A stretch of DNA of 45,267 nucleotides from Chloroflexota bacterium (GCA_024224665.1 JAAENG010000157.1:1-45267); one strand, 5' to 3'; positions 17,628-27,845 are shown, counted from the first letter of the stretch. Notes: generated from the sequence alone by a model not told the origin. Made by a program: numbers and translations.

Positions 17628-18587
17628 ATGCAAACAAGACAGCTAGGATTTACCGATCTTCATCTCACGACCGTTGGTTTGGGCACCTGGGCCATCGGCG
17701 GGCCCTGGCAGTGGGGTTGGGGGCCGCAGGATGATGCTGATTCCATTGCCGCAATACAGCAAGCCCTCGATCTGGGTATCAACTGGATTGATACAGCCCC
17801 TGCTTATGGGTTAGGGCATAGTGAGGAAGTCATTGGGCAGGCTGTCCAGGGGCGTAAGGATGGTCTGATCATCGCCACCAAGTGTAGCCGGGTTTGGGAT
17901 GATCCCAGTTCGGGCCAGATCCATGGCAACCTTCAAGCCTGGAGTATTCGCCAGGAGGTTGAGGAGAGCCTGCGCCGCCTGGACGTTGATGTGATCGATC
18001 TCTATCAAATCCACTGGCCCCAACCTGATGAAGATATCGAGCAGGCCTGGGAGGAGATAGCAAGGCTGGTTGAGGTGGGCAAAATCCGCTACGCCGGTGC
18101 TTCCAATTTCAGTGTAGATCAGCTCAAACGCGTTCAGTCCATCCACCCGGTCGCATCATTACAGCCGCCCTTCAGCATGATTCATCGCGACATCGAACAT
18201 GAGTTACTGCCCTATTGTGCCGAACAAAACATCGGCGTGATCGCCTACAGCCCTTTGCAAACCGGTCTGCTCACCGGCGCCTTTAGCCAAGAACGCTTGG
18301 CATCGCTGCCTGCTGATGACATGCGACACCAGCAAGCTAACTTCCAGGAACCGACCTTTACTGCAATCCTCGACCTGGTCGATCAACTCCGACCTATCGC
18401 CGAGGGCAATGGCCGCACTCTTGCAGAGCTGGCCATTGCTTGGGTGTTATCCCGGCCTGGTGTAACGGCAGCCATCGTCGGCGCGCGCAGGCCAGAGCAG
18501 ATCGTGCAGACTGCACCCGCAGCCGATTGGCAACTCATGCCCGCAGAATTGTTACAGATCGAGGAACTCTTGCGAGTTCACCTATAA
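17628..18587 (+). CDS. Aldo/keto reductase
   Basis: A 319-residue NADP-dependent oxidoreductase. The start at 17628 has AAAGGAG five bases upstream; an earlier in-frame start at 17589 has none. The catalytic tetrad is complete: Asp55 and Tyr60 in IDTAPAYG, Lys85 in ATKC, and His129 in YQIHWP. The C-terminal cofactor region is VLSRPGVTAAIVGARRPEQI. The sequence is of the general AKR class that reduces aldehydes and ketones or acts as a yeast-like sugar reductase; the substrate cannot be told. It follows the ABC operon but is separated by a terminator-like hairpin. Confidence 0.94.
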   Translation: MQTRQLGFTDLHLTTVGLGTWAIGGPWQWGWGPQDDADSIAAIQQALDLGINWIDTAPAYGLGHSEEVIGQAVQGRKDGLIIATKCSRVWDDPSSGQIHGNLQAWSIRQEVEESLRRLDVDVIDLYQIHWPQPDEDIEQAWEEIARLVEVGKIRYAGASNFSVDQLKRVQSIHPVASLQPPFSMIHRDIEHELLPYCAEQNIGVIAYSPLQTGLLTGAFSQERLASLPADDMRHQQANFQEPTFTAILDLVDQLRPIAEGNGRTLAELAIAWVLSRPGVTAAIVGARRPEQIVQTAPAADWQLMPAELLQIEELLRVHL

Positions 18588-18595
18588 AAGTTTCG

Positions 18596-18787
18596 CTAGA
18601 AAGCGACCCCACTTGCGATTGCCAAAACAGAAAGCGGCATCAGGAGCAGTACGACATTCATGATAGTCATGGCACATTCGCCACGGCGAATATGTGTGTA
18701 GGCGGCGCCTGACATAGTCGATGCCAGGCCTAATGCCACAAGGGGCGTCAGTAGGGGGGGGATGCCTGTAGCCGCCGGCGGGCGCCC
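18596..18787 (-). pseudogene. C-terminal remnant of a DoxX-like membrane protein
   Basis: About 63 codons on the minus strand read PPLLTPLVALGLASTMSGAA, YTHIRRGE and NVVLLLMPLSVLAIASG, which matches the last half of small DoxX-like proteins (family pattern LTPLAALGLALLMIGA, ITHLRRGE, NVVLL). The usual first two helices are absent upstream, where neighbouring frames contain no match, so this is a truncated copy. A run of eight G near 18754 lies in its N-terminal part and may mark a slippage site. The rest of 18588-18933 holds nothing else recognisable. Confidence 0.5.
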
Positions 18788-18933
18788 TGTTTCTGATTCG
18801 AAACCCACATGGTGTGAGCGACGACAGTAACCAGACTTTCAGGATGCTAGATTGGATGGCATTGATCGTCGTAAACTCATCCCGCACACCTACTGCTGTC
18901 TTTTAGTTTTCATTTTGATACCTGGAATCGGCT

Positions 18934-19683
18934 ATGGTTTTTTTGCGCTTAATGCGCCTGACGCTATCTACCGGTTTTTTGCTGGTTATGATGCTGACGC
19001 TCACGATGAACAGTGATGCCAGCTTAGCGGATCCTGCGCCAGACATCCTGAAACAGAAGTCCAACGAAGAAAAACCATTCATCCTACCCTTTAAGGAACC
19101 TCCCGGGCCGGATACCTGGTTGTTGGGTCAGACCTATGGCAATACGATTGGAGCCTATTTCAACCGCAATACCACGTATCGGTTCAGCCAGGGCATTCAC
19201 TTTGGCATGGATTTTTCTGCACCCTGCGGCGCCGAACTCGTTGCCATCGCAGATGGTGTGGTTGCTCTGGTCGACGCCTTTGCCTACGGTTCTCTACCTC
19301 ATAATCTCATCATCGATCATCCAGAGTTGGGCTATGCTTCACTTTACGGGCACCTGTTAGAAACCCCTAATCTGGAACCGGGTCAGGAAGTGAAGGCCGG
19401 CGAGGTCGTGGCGTTCAGTGGTGATCCTGCCGACACCTGTTATGGCCGGCCCCATCTGCATCTGGAGATACGAGATTATCCTGGCCGTTCCTGGAAATAT
19501 AATCCTGTAAACCTGATCGATGTCGATTGGGACAACCTGGCTCTGGTGGGGTCCTTCAGCCAGGGATTCGAGCGGGATTTGGACAGGCCCCGGCGTTGGC
19601 AATACTTAGACCGGCAACCTCCCGCCGTGTCACGGGGAAGGATCCTCAACGACTTTGCCAATCCCTGGCCAAAGCAGAGGTAG
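18934..19683 (+). CDS. Secreted M23-family metallopeptidase (LytM)
   Basis: A 249-residue exported protein with an N-terminal signal segment (LTLSTGFLLVMMLTLTM). The peptidase domain (about 85-200) has both zinc motifs: HxxxD as HFGMD (His89, Asp93) and HxH as HLHLE (His174, His176), plus the LYGH motif (His140). Such enzymes cut peptide cross-links in the cell wall, or act as degenerate activators; here all zinc ligands are present. No clear ribosome site precedes the first ATG at 18934, and the second Met at 18952 is possible. The propeller lipoprotein gene begins 7 bp after the stop, which suggests translational coupling. Confidence 0.92.
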   Translation: MVFLRLMRLTLSTGFLLVMMLTLTMNSDASLADPAPDILKQKSNEEKPFILPFKEPPGPDTWLLGQTYGNTIGAYFNRNTTYRFSQGIHFGMDFSAPCGAELVAIADGVVALVDAFAYGSLPHNLIIDHPELGYASLYGHLLETPNLEPGQEVKAGEVVAFSGDPADTCYGRPHLHLEIRDYPGRSWKYNPVNLIDVDWDNLALVGSFSQGFERDLDRPRRWQYLDRQPPAVSRGRILNDFANPWPKQR

Positions 19684-19690
19684 CACTTTT

Positions 19691-20800
19691 ATGAACTTGT
19701 TTGTCCACAAGATCGCCGGCGTGGGGCTGATTGGGTTCGCACTGATGGCTGTCATCATCGCCGGATGTCAGGGTGAACTCACACCGCCATTAGCGCCTAC
19801 AGCCACGCCTACAGCCACTCTCACACCCACTGCCACTCCCACACCGGTGCCTGTGGTCATGCAATTGACTGCTGGTGGTTGTTGTACCCAACCCTTCTGG
19901 TCGGCGGATTCGCAGCAAGTTCTCTACATCGACCGGCCCAATAATCAAGCGCCGGTTGGCATTTGGGCAGTCAACCTCGCCGAGCCATTGGCCGATCCCG
20001 TTCTCGTTACAGAGCGCATCGAGGAGAGTCTGGCTGCAGATGGCTATCTGGTGGACGCCAACGGCGAGACAAGCTCGATCGAACGGCTGGCTGATGGCGC
20101 ACGCTGGCAGGTACCCGCGCAAGGGCGTCGGGTGAGGATATCACCCGATCAGACGCGTATCGCCTGGTCGATCAGTGATCCGGATATACCCTTTGAAAGG
20201 CGGGTGGCGAGGATCTGGGTGGCCAATTTGGATGGATCTGACGCACAGCAGGTGGCACGGATACCTCGTGGCAATCTCAGCGGCTGGGTTTCTGACGACC
20301 TATTGTTACTCAGTGGCAGCGATACCTTGCAATCTCGACAGCGAACGCTCTCGACCCTGGCTCTGAGTGATGGCACGGCCACCGAGCTGGCTAGGGCCAA
20401 TCGTCTGCGCGGCGCAACGCTCTCCCCTTCAGGCGAGTGGCTTATCTATTATCGCACTTTCGCGCCTGACCCCGCCCAGAACGGTTTGTGGCTCGTGCGC
20501 AGCGATGGTAGCGAACGAAGACAGCTAGATCGAAGTCTATTCGGTGCATACCAGTGGCGCCCTTGCCCCAACTGTGCGTCTGACGATGAGCGTTTGCTTG
20601 TCATCCCTTTCGATCCCGAAGCAGATTATCATACGTTTTGGGAAGTGAGCGTGGCATCGGGTGAGGCGCGGCAACTCACAGATCCTGATATCACACCCTT
20701 CAAGATCGCCAATGGTGATTGGCAATTGTCAGCAGATGGGCGCCATGTAGTCTATGTGGAGAGCGCCGATCGTAATATTTGGGTCGTTGACCTGCCATAA
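19691..20800 (+). CDS. TolB-like beta-propeller lipoprotein
   Basis: A 369-residue lipoprotein with signal peptide and lipobox VIIAGC. A Pro/Thr-rich linker (PTATPTATLTPTATPTP) leads to repeated WD40-like/PD40 blades: FWSADSQQVLYI, RVRISPDQTRIAW, ATLSPSGEWLIYY, WQLSADGRHVVYVES. These blades are the pattern of the TolB C-terminal propeller. It is likely a surface protein-binding scaffold acting with the M23 peptidase immediately upstream. The CC in AGGCCTQP, before the first blade, is unusual and could form a disulfide. Confidence 0.9.
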   Translation: MNLFVHKIAGVGLIGFALMAVIIAGCQGELTPPLAPTATPTATLTPTATPTPVPVVMQLTAGGCCTQPFWSADSQQVLYIDRPNNQAPVGIWAVNLAEPLADPVLVTERIEESLAADGYLVDANGETSSIERLADGARWQVPAQGRRVRISPDQTRIAWSISDPDIPFERRVARIWVANLDGSDAQQVARIPRGNLSGWVSDDLLLLSGSDTLQSRQRTLSTLALSDGTATELARANRLRGATLSPSGEWLIYYRTFAPDPAQNGLWLVRSDGSERRQLDRSLFGAYQWRPCPNCASDDERLLVIPFDPEADYHTFWEVSVASGEARQLTDPDITPFKIANGDWQLSADGRHVVYVESADRNIWVVDLP

Positions 20801-20844
20801 GCCATCGTCACAGCTAAGGGGTGCATCGATTTCCCCCGCCTAGT

Positions 20845-21843
20845 TCACTGCTGGCGTTGTTGAGTGGCACGATCAAAGAAGCCATCGACACGTTGGTCCA
20901 ACGCTTCACCTTCGAACCCTTGTTCAGCGAAGAAGGCGCGCATTGCATCTTTGCCCGCATCCAGATCACCGCCGTTTTCTGTGATGACTTCGGCCAGGGA
21001 TTTGTCCTCTTCCATACCTGCTTGCAGGATCTCGACATTGACGCCGCTGGCATCACTCAGCGGTTGCAGTAAACGTGCAAAGAAGCCGCCGCGATTTTGT
21101 AACTCGGATTCATCCAGATCACCTGTCTTGACCTGCAAGCTGCGGATCAGAGCGTTCAACATACCGCGCTCGAGGAAGGCGCCGGCATTGTCGCCGCCGA
21201 ATCGCTCTGCGATGGCCGTTGCCCTTGCTTCAGGAGCAACCTGACCACCGGGTCCCTGACCCGGTAAACCACGACCGCCGGGACCCCCACCAGGCAAGCG
21301 ACCGCCACCACCGGGTAGACGGCCACCAGCGGCGGCATCACCAGTATTGTCTCCACCAAAGCCACGGCCAAATCTAACGCCCTGCTCCTGCAGCAATGCT
21401 TGAGCGCTTTCAGATGTTAGTTGTAAGGCTGCGATCGCCTTGATTTGTTCCGAATGCATGGTATCCTGTATCTGATTGATCACGGCATCCAATTCGGCCT
21501 GTGCGGTGGTATCGGCATTGCTCAAAGCCCGATACGCTTGCCAGAGCGGCAGGATTTCGGCTGCAAGTGTCTCATCGATAGCCTGATCGGTTTCTTCAAG
21601 TTGCAGTGAACCGAAGACCAGTTGCGTGGATGCCGGCAGGGCATCGGTATAGTTCATACCCAGCCGGCCTTCGCCATTGCTGGGATTACGAACTGTTGTC
21701 GTGTTCGATTCACTGGTCTGGCTACTTCCGGCAGCCTGAGCTACGTTACTACTTGGGTTTTCAGCCGCATCATCTGAGCCACCACAAGCAGCCAGAAAGA
21801 GGGCCAAGAGAAAAAACGGGACTATTCGGATTGTTCTTTGCAT
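20845..21843 (-). CDS. Gly-rich lipoprotein downstream of a MacAB-type exporter
   Basis: A 332-residue lipoprotein with lipobox FLAAC. It has a Ser/Asn-rich linker, a helical region (about 65-155), a collagen-like Gly/Pro block with repeated GRLPGGG and PGGRGLPGQGPGG (about 172-203), and a C-terminal helical region (about 215-332). I do not recognise the family; the two helical parts share a pattern of short amphipathic helices with acidic ends and might be metal- or protein-binding. It lies 345 bp downstream of the MacB-like permease on the same strand, so it may be an accessory part of that exporter. The start has no strong ribosome site beyond GGAGAACG. Confidence 0.85.
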   Translation of the reverse strand: MQRTIRIVPFFLLALFLAACGGSDDAAENPSSNVAQAAGSSQTSESNTTTVRNPSNGEGRLGMNYTDALPASTQLVFGSLQLEETDQAIDETLAAEILPLWQAYRALSNADTTAQAELDAVINQIQDTMHSEQIKAIAALQLTSESAQALLQEQGVRFGRGFGGDNTGDAAAGGRLPGGGGRLPGGGPGGRGLPGQGPGGQVAPEARATAIAERFGGDNAGAFLERGMLNALIRSLQVKTGDLDESELQNRGGFFARLLQPLSDASGVNVEILQAGMEEDKSLAEVITENGGDLDAGKDAMRAFFAEQGFEGEALDQRVDGFFDRATQQRQQ

Positions 21844-22000
21844 GCAAACGTTCTCCTAAAAACAAGATTTCGGGTTGTATATTGCGTATCAATGGATCCA
21901 GATCTATACACGATGCAACATGCATTACGGGGTTACTCCGCAAAATGTGCGTTGTGTGCGTTAATTGTCCAGGTCGAACTCGCTCGGCTTTGGTCTCGTC

Positions 22001-22115
22001 TAGACCGGTAAACCAGTAAACCGGAAAACCAGGCCGACTCCGGCAGGCGACGTTTGTCCCGGTCTACCGGTCTACAGGGTTCCTGGTCTACCATTTTACA
22101 GGTTTCCCGGGCTAC
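22001..22115. repeat. Opposed arrays of an 8-bp word (TAGACCRG family)
   Basis: The left arm (22001-22032) has four 8-bp units: TAGACCGG, TAAACCAG, TAAACCGG, AAAACCAG. The right arm (22052-22115) read on the minus strand has eight units such as GTAGACCG, GTAGACCA and GTAAAATG. The arms face each other across about 18 bp. The same word builds the array at 45136. No gene is visible elsewhere between 21844 and 22188. Confidence 0.85.
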
Positions 22116-22188
22116 AAAAAGAGTGATAGCGGTCATCATCTCCGCCATAGCAAACAATTCGGTTGTGGCTTCGCCACCATATGTTATC

Positions 22189-23517
22189 CTATTCGTGTCT
22201 TAAAGCATCGATGGGATCAAGCTGTGCCGCTTTGTTGGCGGGGTAAAAGCCGAAGAAAATGCCAACGATCGCAGCCGATCCAAAGGCCAAAAGAATAGAG
22301 CTGGGGACGATGACCGTCCTCATGTCACTGGTAGCGCCAAACAGCCAGGCGCCACCGACGCCTACCATGACACCGATCAAGCCGCCGACTAGGCTGAGCA
22401 TGAGCGCCTCGGTGAGGAATTGCCAACGGATATCATTGGGTGTGGCCCCCACCGACTGGCGTATCCCGATCTCTCGTGTGCGCTCGGTGACGCTGACTAG
22501 CATAATGTTCATAATGCCGATACCACCGACGATGAGCGATACGGCCGCCACCCAGGCCAAGAGGTTGCGAAATGCCTCGGTCGTCGCGCCCTGCGTGTCG
22601 ATGATATCCTGCTGCGTCTGAATCGTGAAAGGCGCCTCTGCCACCGACACATCCTTGCTGCTCGCCAGTTTGAGCTGGATCTGGGTGATAACCTCTTCCA
22701 TATCGGCTTCTTCATCGATTTGCGCATAAATGATGCGGACTCGATTACCGATAAAGCGGGCGAATTGGCTGGGAATAAACTTGTCGAACATAACGGTAAT
22801 TGGTGTGTAGAGTTGCGCATCGAAATCAGTGTTTCCGACCACGCCCTTGTCGTCAGCCACTCCGATTACGGTCAGTTTGGTGGTGTCGATGGTGATGGAT
22901 TGGCCGATGGCATCGAGCCCACCTTGGCTGGGATCGCCAAACAGTTCCTCGGCCAGACTCGACCCTAAGACCGCCACTTTGGCTTTACGGTCCACTTCTG
23001 TTTCATTGAAAAAGCGCCCCTGAGCGATGGCAACATCTCGCACCGATGGGAAATCAGGGGTGGTACCGACAACCGGGACATCTGTGAGGTTGGTGCCGCC
23101 CGATTTGATCGTCTGGGTTGTAGTCTGATCGACAGCTGTTCCTACAACACCGGGAATGCTCTCAACGATGGCTGTGTCATCGTAGACCAGGGTCGGCCCG
23201 GTATTACCACCGCCCGGCCTGCCCCGCCCGAAAGAACCCTGGATAAAGGCCAGATTAGAACCCAATCCCCGGATCTGTTCGGCAATGGTGGCTTCAGTGC
23301 CGGCGCTGATGGCGATCATGATGATGACTGCAGCAACACCGATGATCACACCCAGCATGGTCAGCAGGGAACGCACCTTGTTACGGGCGATACCCTCCCA
23401 GGCAATGCCGATGATCTCAGCAGGACTGATGATGCCCACATCAAGAGCGGAAGCATCTTCCTCCTCCGCCGGGGTCACAACAGGATAAGGACTTGCCGTG
23501 TCTTGTGTTGTCATCAA
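22189..23517 (-). CDS. MacB/FtsX-type ABC permease
   Basis: A 442-residue permease of the MacB class. One N-terminal helix ([20 protein letters not shown]) is followed by a large periplasmic MacB_PCD domain (about 75-305), then three C-terminal helices ([60 protein letters not shown]). [15 protein letters not shown] and PIDALRHE are class hallmarks. It lacks a fused ATPase; that is encoded just upstream, with a 4-bp ATGA overlap. Together with the membrane fusion protein it should form a tripartite mechanotransmission exporter for peptides, lipids or siderophores. Confidence 0.95.
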   Translation of the reverse strand: MMTTQDTASPYPVVTPAEEEDASALDVGIISPAEIIGIAWEGIARNKVRSLLTMLGVIIGVAAVIIMIAISAGTEATIAEQIRGLGSNLAFIQGSFGRGRPGGGNTGPTLVYDDTAIVESIPGVVGTAVDQTTTQTIKSGGTNLTDVPVVGTTPDFPSVRDVAIAQGRFFNETEVDRKAKVAVLGSSLAEELFGDPSQGGLDAIGQSITIDTTKLTVIGVADDKGVVGNTDFDAQLYTPITVMFDKFIPSQFARFIGNRVRIIYAQIDEEADMEEVITQIQLKLASSKDVSVAEAPFTIQTQQDIIDTQGATTEAFRNLLAWVAAVSLIVGGIGIMNIMLVSVTERTREIGIRQSVGATPNDIRWQFLTEALMLSLVGGLIGVMVGVGGAWLFGATSDMRTVIVPSSILLAFGSAAIVGIFFGFYPANKAAQLDPIDALRHE

Positions 23518-24227
23518 TTCACTCCCGGCTTCTTACCATCCGGCGAGATCAGGCCGTCTACCAGCACAATGGAACGCTCGGTTTGATTGGCAATGTATTG
23601 TTCATGTGTGACAATGAGGATGGTGCGGCCACGGGCATGGAGTTCATGGAGAAGAAGCATGATCTCCTCGCCGGTCTTCGTGTCCAGATTACCGGTGGGT
23701 TCATCAGCCATGATCAGGACGGGGTCATTGACAAGCGCTCTGGCAATGGCCACACGCTGTCTTTGCCCACCCGATAATTCATTGGGGTCGTGATGCATGC
23801 GATCTGCCAAACCAACTGCTTCGAGAGCGGCCATGGCTTTGTCTTCACGTTCTGCCGGCGACAATTTGCCGTTGCGGCGATACACCAGAGGTAACATCAC
23901 ATTGCGCAAGGCACTGGTGCGGGACAACAGGTTAAACGATTGGAAGATAAAACCGATTTTGCGGCTGCGAATGTGTGCAAGCTGCACTTTATCCAAGTCA
24001 CCGACCGATTCGCCGTCGAGGATATAGGCGCCCTCGCTGGGGCGATCCAGGCAGCCGAGGATATTCATCAAGGTGCTTTTGCCTGAGCCGGAGGGACCCA
24101 TGACGGCCACAAACTCACCTGGCTCGATGTGGATATCGACACCATTCAGGGCGGCGACTTCCACGTCACCCATGGTATAGACTTTGCGTAACGCAGTGGC
24201 TTCGATAATTGCTTGAGGTTGGTTCAT
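23514..24227 (-). CDS. MacB/LolD-type ABC ATPase
   Basis: A 237-residue ATPase if read from ATG 24227 ([17 protein letters not shown]), which lies 4 bp after the stop of the fusion protein gene; an alternative ATG at 24248 would add seven residues. Walker A is GPSGSGKS (44-51), the signature is [15 protein letters not shown], and Walker B is [12 protein letters not shown]. The sequence is of the MacB/LolD class that pairs with FtsX-like permeases. Its stop overlaps the permease start by 4 bp, so the proteins should be made in step. Confidence 0.95.
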   Translation of the reverse strand: MNQPQAIIEATALRKVYTMGDVEVAALNGVDIHIEPGEFVAVMGPSGSGKSTLMNILGCLDRPSEGAYILDGESVGDLDKVQLAHIRSRKIGFIFQSFNLLSRTSALRNVMLPLVYRRNGKLSPAEREDKAMAALEAVGLADRMHHDPNELSGGQRQRVAIARALVNDPVLIMADEPTGNLDTKTGEEIMLLLHELHARGRTILIVTHEQYIANQTERSIVLVDGLISPDGKKPGVN

Positions 24228-24231
24228 GCTA

Positions 24232-25773
24232 CTATTGCGTCGCCACAATGCCGGTGGTTACCACATCACCCCGTTCGAGGCCGGATAAGATCTCGGCAAA
24301 GGTGAAGTCCATTAAGCCGACTTCGACCATACGCAGTTTTGGCTCGCCATCCTCCATCACAAATGCGGAGAATTGACCCGGTGTGATCTCTCGTAAGGCT
24401 TCGACCGGTACCAATAGTGCGTTCGTTGCGCGACCTCCGATCACCTCGACCGTCGCATTCAGGCCGATAGGCAAGGTCTGTGGTTTGGCAAAGGAGTTTT
24501 TGTCGAGGCGCACCAGCGCCCGTACAACGCTCGTGCCGCTATCAGTCACCAACGATGGGTCGACTTGCTCGATATTGCCGATGAATGTGTCGTCGGGGAA
24601 GGCGTCGAACACCACCGCCACTTCGAATCCGACACCCGCTTTGTCCAGATCTGATTCATCGAGGAAGATCTCTAGCAGGGGTTGGTCTAGATCGGCCAAA
24701 GAAATAATCACCGCTGTCCCGATGTTTTCGCCGACCTGGGTGTTCACAGCGGTGATGACGCCGGCGATGGGGGCAGTCAGAACGGTGTCGTCCAAGTCTT
24801 TCTGGGCGCTAAAAAGGCCATTTTGTGCTTGTTCCACAGTCAATTGGGCCAGCTCTACCTCGATATCAGATGCGCCGGCCAGGAGTTCATCGAGTGCGGC
24901 CTGCGCCTGCTCGACCTTGGCCTCGGCCGCAGCGATATCTTCAGCTTCTGGGCCATTTTGCAAGCTGTCCAGAACCGATTGCGCTGATGCGACCTGGGCC
25001 CTTGCAGCAGAAATCTGGTCGGCATCAGCACCGGCCGTGGCAGCGTCATAGTTCGCCGATGCTCTTTCGTAGGCGATAGTCGCTTCTTGTAGTGCAGCCG
25101 CCTGGGGCGAGCGCCCTACATCGGAGCGGTAGGCAATGTCATTGTAATCATTTTGCGCATTTTGTAAGGCCAGTTCTGCCAGGTTCAGTTCGGCTTTGGC
25201 GCCCGCTACTTCAGGAGCAGAGGGGCCAGCCAATAACGCATTCAGCGCTTGCTGCGCGCTACGCAGGCTTTGTTGTGCTGCCGCCATATCCTGTTCACCC
25301 GCTGGGGCCATCAGTTGCGCCAGCTCTGCTTGAGCCGAGACAAGCGTTGATCGGGCCGAAGCGTGCGAGGCGGTATCAGCATCCGCCAAAAGCTGTTGTA
25401 ATTGCAGTTCGGCTTGCCGCAGTGCTATCTCGGCCTGCAGTACCGAGGACCGGGCATCGCTGTCATCCAGCACGGCCAGCACATCTTCAGCCTGCACCGT
25501 GTCTCCGACTTGCACGGCTAATTCGGACAGCAAGCCACCTGTGCGAAAACTGAGATTGACCTCAGCCACAGGGATCACCGTACCGGCGCCCGTGGCTGAG
25601 ACAACGATCTCGCCTTGCCTGACTGTTGATGTTTGCAAAGCGGGTTCGTCACTAGCCTGGGCATCGGCAGTCTGCGTGTCGTAATAATAGTAGGCTCCTG
25701 CTCCTCCGATAATGACTATGGCAAGCAGAAGGAGAAGCCATCTCGTGCGTTTTGACTTCGAGCTTCGGGACAT
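24232..25773 (-). CDS. MacA/HlyD-type membrane fusion protein
   Basis: A 513-residue periplasmic adaptor. One N-terminal helix ([20 protein letters not shown]) anchors it. The lipoyl halves ([40 protein letters not shown]) flank an unusually long Ala/Gln-rich coiled-coil hairpin (about 110-330) with several internally similar segments such as [16 protein letters not shown] and [20 protein letters not shown]. Beta-barrel and membrane-proximal domains follow. Ribosome site GAGGAT lies 12 bp upstream. It is the first gene of the exporter operon. In a single-membrane cell it would act as a cell-surface adaptor without TolC. Confidence 0.94.
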   Translation of the reverse strand: MSRSSKSKRTRWLLLLLAIVIIGGAGAYYYYDTQTADAQASDEPALQTSTVRQGEIVVSATGAGTVIPVAEVNLSFRTGGLLSELAVQVGDTVQAEDVLAVLDDSDARSSVLQAEIALRQAELQLQQLLADADTASHASARSTLVSAQAELAQLMAPAGEQDMAAAQQSLRSAQQALNALLAGPSAPEVAGAKAELNLAELALQNAQNDYNDIAYRSDVGRSPQAAALQEATIAYERASANYDAATAGADADQISAARAQVASAQSVLDSLQNGPEAEDIAAAEAKVEQAQAALDELLAGASDIEVELAQLTVEQAQNGLFSAQKDLDDTVLTAPIAGVITAVNTQVGENIGTAVIISLADLDQPLLEIFLDESDLDKAGVGFEVAVVFDAFPDDTFIGNIEQVDPSLVTDSGTSVVRALVRLDKNSFAKPQTLPIGLNATVEVIGGRATNALLVPVEALREITPGQFSAFVMEDGEPKLRMVEVGLMDFTFAEILSGLERGDVVTTGIVATQ

Positions 25774-26303
25774 TTTTCTACAGATCCTCTTTTTTGATCA
25801 TTGTTTCGTCTATCAACTTCTGAATACCCTATCGATAATCAAAGTCAGTTTACATGGATGACTGTGTTTTGTATAGGTAATCTGTTTTGTCGGCGGGTAG
25901 TTATGTCGCCAGCAAAATACATTGGTAAGAAGCTCATTCTAGACTAACAGAAATTTGTGATCAATGGTTCAGGAATTGTTAAGATCGCCAGATCGAATAC
26001 ATGAAATCACCTTCGTTCATCCCGTTGCACCATATGGCAGTTCAAACTGAATCGAAAAAAATCCATGTTCAACAGGATTTCATGTGGTTGACATAGATTT
26101 AGGCTGATAGGTGAAACGTCAAACGTGAAAGACAACCCGCCATGACGCCATGACGACATCACGTTTCACGTCTTCACGTTTGACACCTTGTAACCACACG
26201 GGTTCCCAGAGAGCCAAAATCCGCAAAAGAAATAGCGGCGGCTCTGGTCTTTCGACTAGAGCCGCCGCCTGAATTAAGAGGTTGGATACGTTCAGATGTG
26301 GGG
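25774..26303. other. Spacer upstream of the exporter operon, with an opposed heptamer array and a terminator
   Basis: The first 330 bp upstream of the exporter operon hold no gene or motif I can support, though its promoter must be there. At 26112-26132 three heptamers (GTGAAAC, GTCAAAC, GTGAAAG) face a complementary set at 26155-26186 (minus-strand GTCAAAC, GTGAAGAC, GTGAAAC). Between them CATGACG is repeated twice, 8 bp apart. The protease terminator follows at 26235-26268. Confidence 0.65.
26235..26268 (-). terminator. Terminator of the HtrA-like protease gene
   Basis: A 14-bp stem (GCGGCGGCTCT region, one G-T wobble) around a 6-nt loop, followed on the minus strand by TATTTCTTTTGCG, lies 36 bp after the protease stop. 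It is a typical factor-independent terminator. Confidence 0.82.
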
Positions 26304-27497
26304 TCAGGATTTCGGCTGAGTTCCCAAAATCACTGATATCGTTCTTTCTTTACCATTGCGGATGATCTTCACATTCACCCGTTCACCAACGCTGGTCTGT
26401 GTCTCCAGGTAAACTGTTAGATCCTGGTAGGTTTGGATGGGCGTACTATCAATAGCAACGATAACGTCACCCCCCAATGGCAATCGGGAACGGCCGACAA
26501 TGGTTTCTGTACTTCCGATCAGGCCGGCTCTTGCTGCTGCGGCGCCTCGTATCGTTTCTAGCACCAACAGACCTCGGTCTACCGGTAGTTTCATCTCAGC
26601 ATCGCGCAGGGTTTCGGCGGCGGTAGGGTTCAGCTCGAATAGCTGGGTTCCCAACCAAGGATGGGCGTAGTAGCCATTCTCGATCAACTCGGGTACGACC
26701 CGAAGCACGGTATTACTCGATACAGAGAAACCGATACCGGCATTGCCGCCGCCGGGACTGATGATCTGCGAGTTCACGCCGATCACGCGGCCTGTTAGAT
26801 CCAATAGAGGGCCACCTGAGTTACCGGGGTTGATAGCTGCGTCGGTCTGGATGGCTTCACCGATAAAGCGATTATCTTGTGGGCTTTGTATCACCCTACC
26901 CAGGGCACTGATAACGCCGGTGGTCAATGTCTGATTCAAACCAAAGGGATTGCCGATGGCGATAACGAACTGACCTACGCGTATCTTGTCGGATTCAGCG
27001 ATAGGCAGCGGGGCAGGCAGAGGCTTGGCCGCATCGATTTTAACAATGGCGAGGTCGTTCAGGGGGTCAGTGCCGATTAGCTCAGCTTCAAGTTCTTGCC
27101 CGTCAGAGAGTGTCACAAGTAACTGTTCGGCGTCTTCGACCACGTGGAAGTTGGTGATGATATGTCCTTGGTTATCATACACGAAGCCTGTACCGGTTCC
27201 GCCCTGGGGCACACGACGTCCAAACATCATGCCGTAACTGCGGTTGGTGATATGGACGACCGATGGGCTAGCAGTCTCATAGATATCGATGATCTTGGCT
27301 TCAAGCGCGTTAAAAGCTTCGTATACCTCACTTAATTCATCATCTGTTACGGCTGCTAGTTCGGTTGCGGCGGTGTCAGGCGCCTGGGCAACGGCTTCAG
27401 TGGGGGGGGACGAAAAAACTGTACCGGTAAGTGATATGACGAGTAAAGTTGAACTGACAAACAGTAAGACCCATTCTCGCGGAGAGATTGTCTTCAT
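26304..27497 (-). CDS. HtrA/DegP-type serine protease with one PDZ domain
   Basis: A 397-residue protease. The start is set at ATG 27497, which has a perfect AAGGAGGT ribosome site; the frame is open to 27659 but that extension lacks one. An N-terminal signal anchor (WVLLFVSSTLLVISLTGTVF) precedes a trypsin-like domain with an intact triad: His118 in NFHVV, Asp148 in NDLAIV, and Ser227 in GNSGGP. One PDZ domain closes the protein (about 300-395: GGDVIVAIDSTPIQTYQDLT). HtrA proteases degrade misfolded envelope proteins. It lies 348 bp downstream of the histidine kinase gene on the same strand; two-component control of an envelope protease would be a familiar arrangement. Confidence 0.95.
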   Translation of the reverse strand: MKTISPREWVLLFVSSTLLVISLTGTVFSSPPTEAVAQAPDTAATELAAVTDDELSEVYEAFNALEAKIIDIYETASPSVVHITNRSYGMMFGRRVPQGGTGTGFVYDNQGHIITNFHVVEDAEQLLVTLSDGQELEAELIGTDPLNDLAIVKIDAAKPLPAPLPIAESDKIRVGQFVIAIGNPFGLNQTLTTGVISALGRVIQSPQDNRFIGEAIQTDAAINPGNSGGPLLDLTGRVIGVNSQIISPGGGNAGIGFSVSSNTVLRVVPELIENGYYAHPWLGTQLFELNPTAAETLRDAEMKLPVDRGLLVLETIRGAAAARAGLIGSTETIVGRSRLPLGGDVIVAIDSTPIQTYQDLTVYLETQTSVGERVNVKIIRNGKERTISVILGTQPKS

Positions 27498-27845
27498 CAA
27501 GACCTCCTTAAAGTGGGAGCAACCATGCAGTTGCTTCTCTATCTCCAGGATGTAGTGTAGTGCTATGATATTACAGGGACATGAGAAGATCGTTAGGATT
27601 TTGTAACAATTGCCACATGCCGGTGTAGGGGAGATCACATCGAGGAAAGGAGAAATCAAAAGGTAAAAGGCAAAAGGTGAAGGGCAAAGAGCACAAGTGT
27701 CGTCGTTTGAGAACTTAATGCCTGCGAAGACATTCCCTGCTTTTTCCTTTTGATTTTTACAGTTTAACGTCTATCCGCCGTCGCAGGTTTCTCAATACTG
27801 AACGACCACTTCCGTCAGATCTGAAATGAGGAAAAACAGTTACTT
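27498..27845. other. Spacer with opposed AAAAGGY heptamer arrays
   Basis: Five heptamers (AAAAGGT, AAAAGGC, AAAAGGT, GAAGGGC, AAAGAGC) at 27658-27692 face a complementary AT-rich arm at 27735-27760 (minus-strand CAAAAGG, AAAAAGC). The second arm is itself enclosed by CCTGCGA (27721-27727) and TCGCAGG (27781-27787). The 160 bp before the protease start must hold its promoter, but I see no convincing -35/-10 pair. Confidence 0.65.

Noticed and set aside
27498-27659. 54-residue N-terminal extension of the HtrA protease
   Set aside because: A perfect AAGGAGGT site and a signal anchor mark the internal ATG at 27497 as the start.
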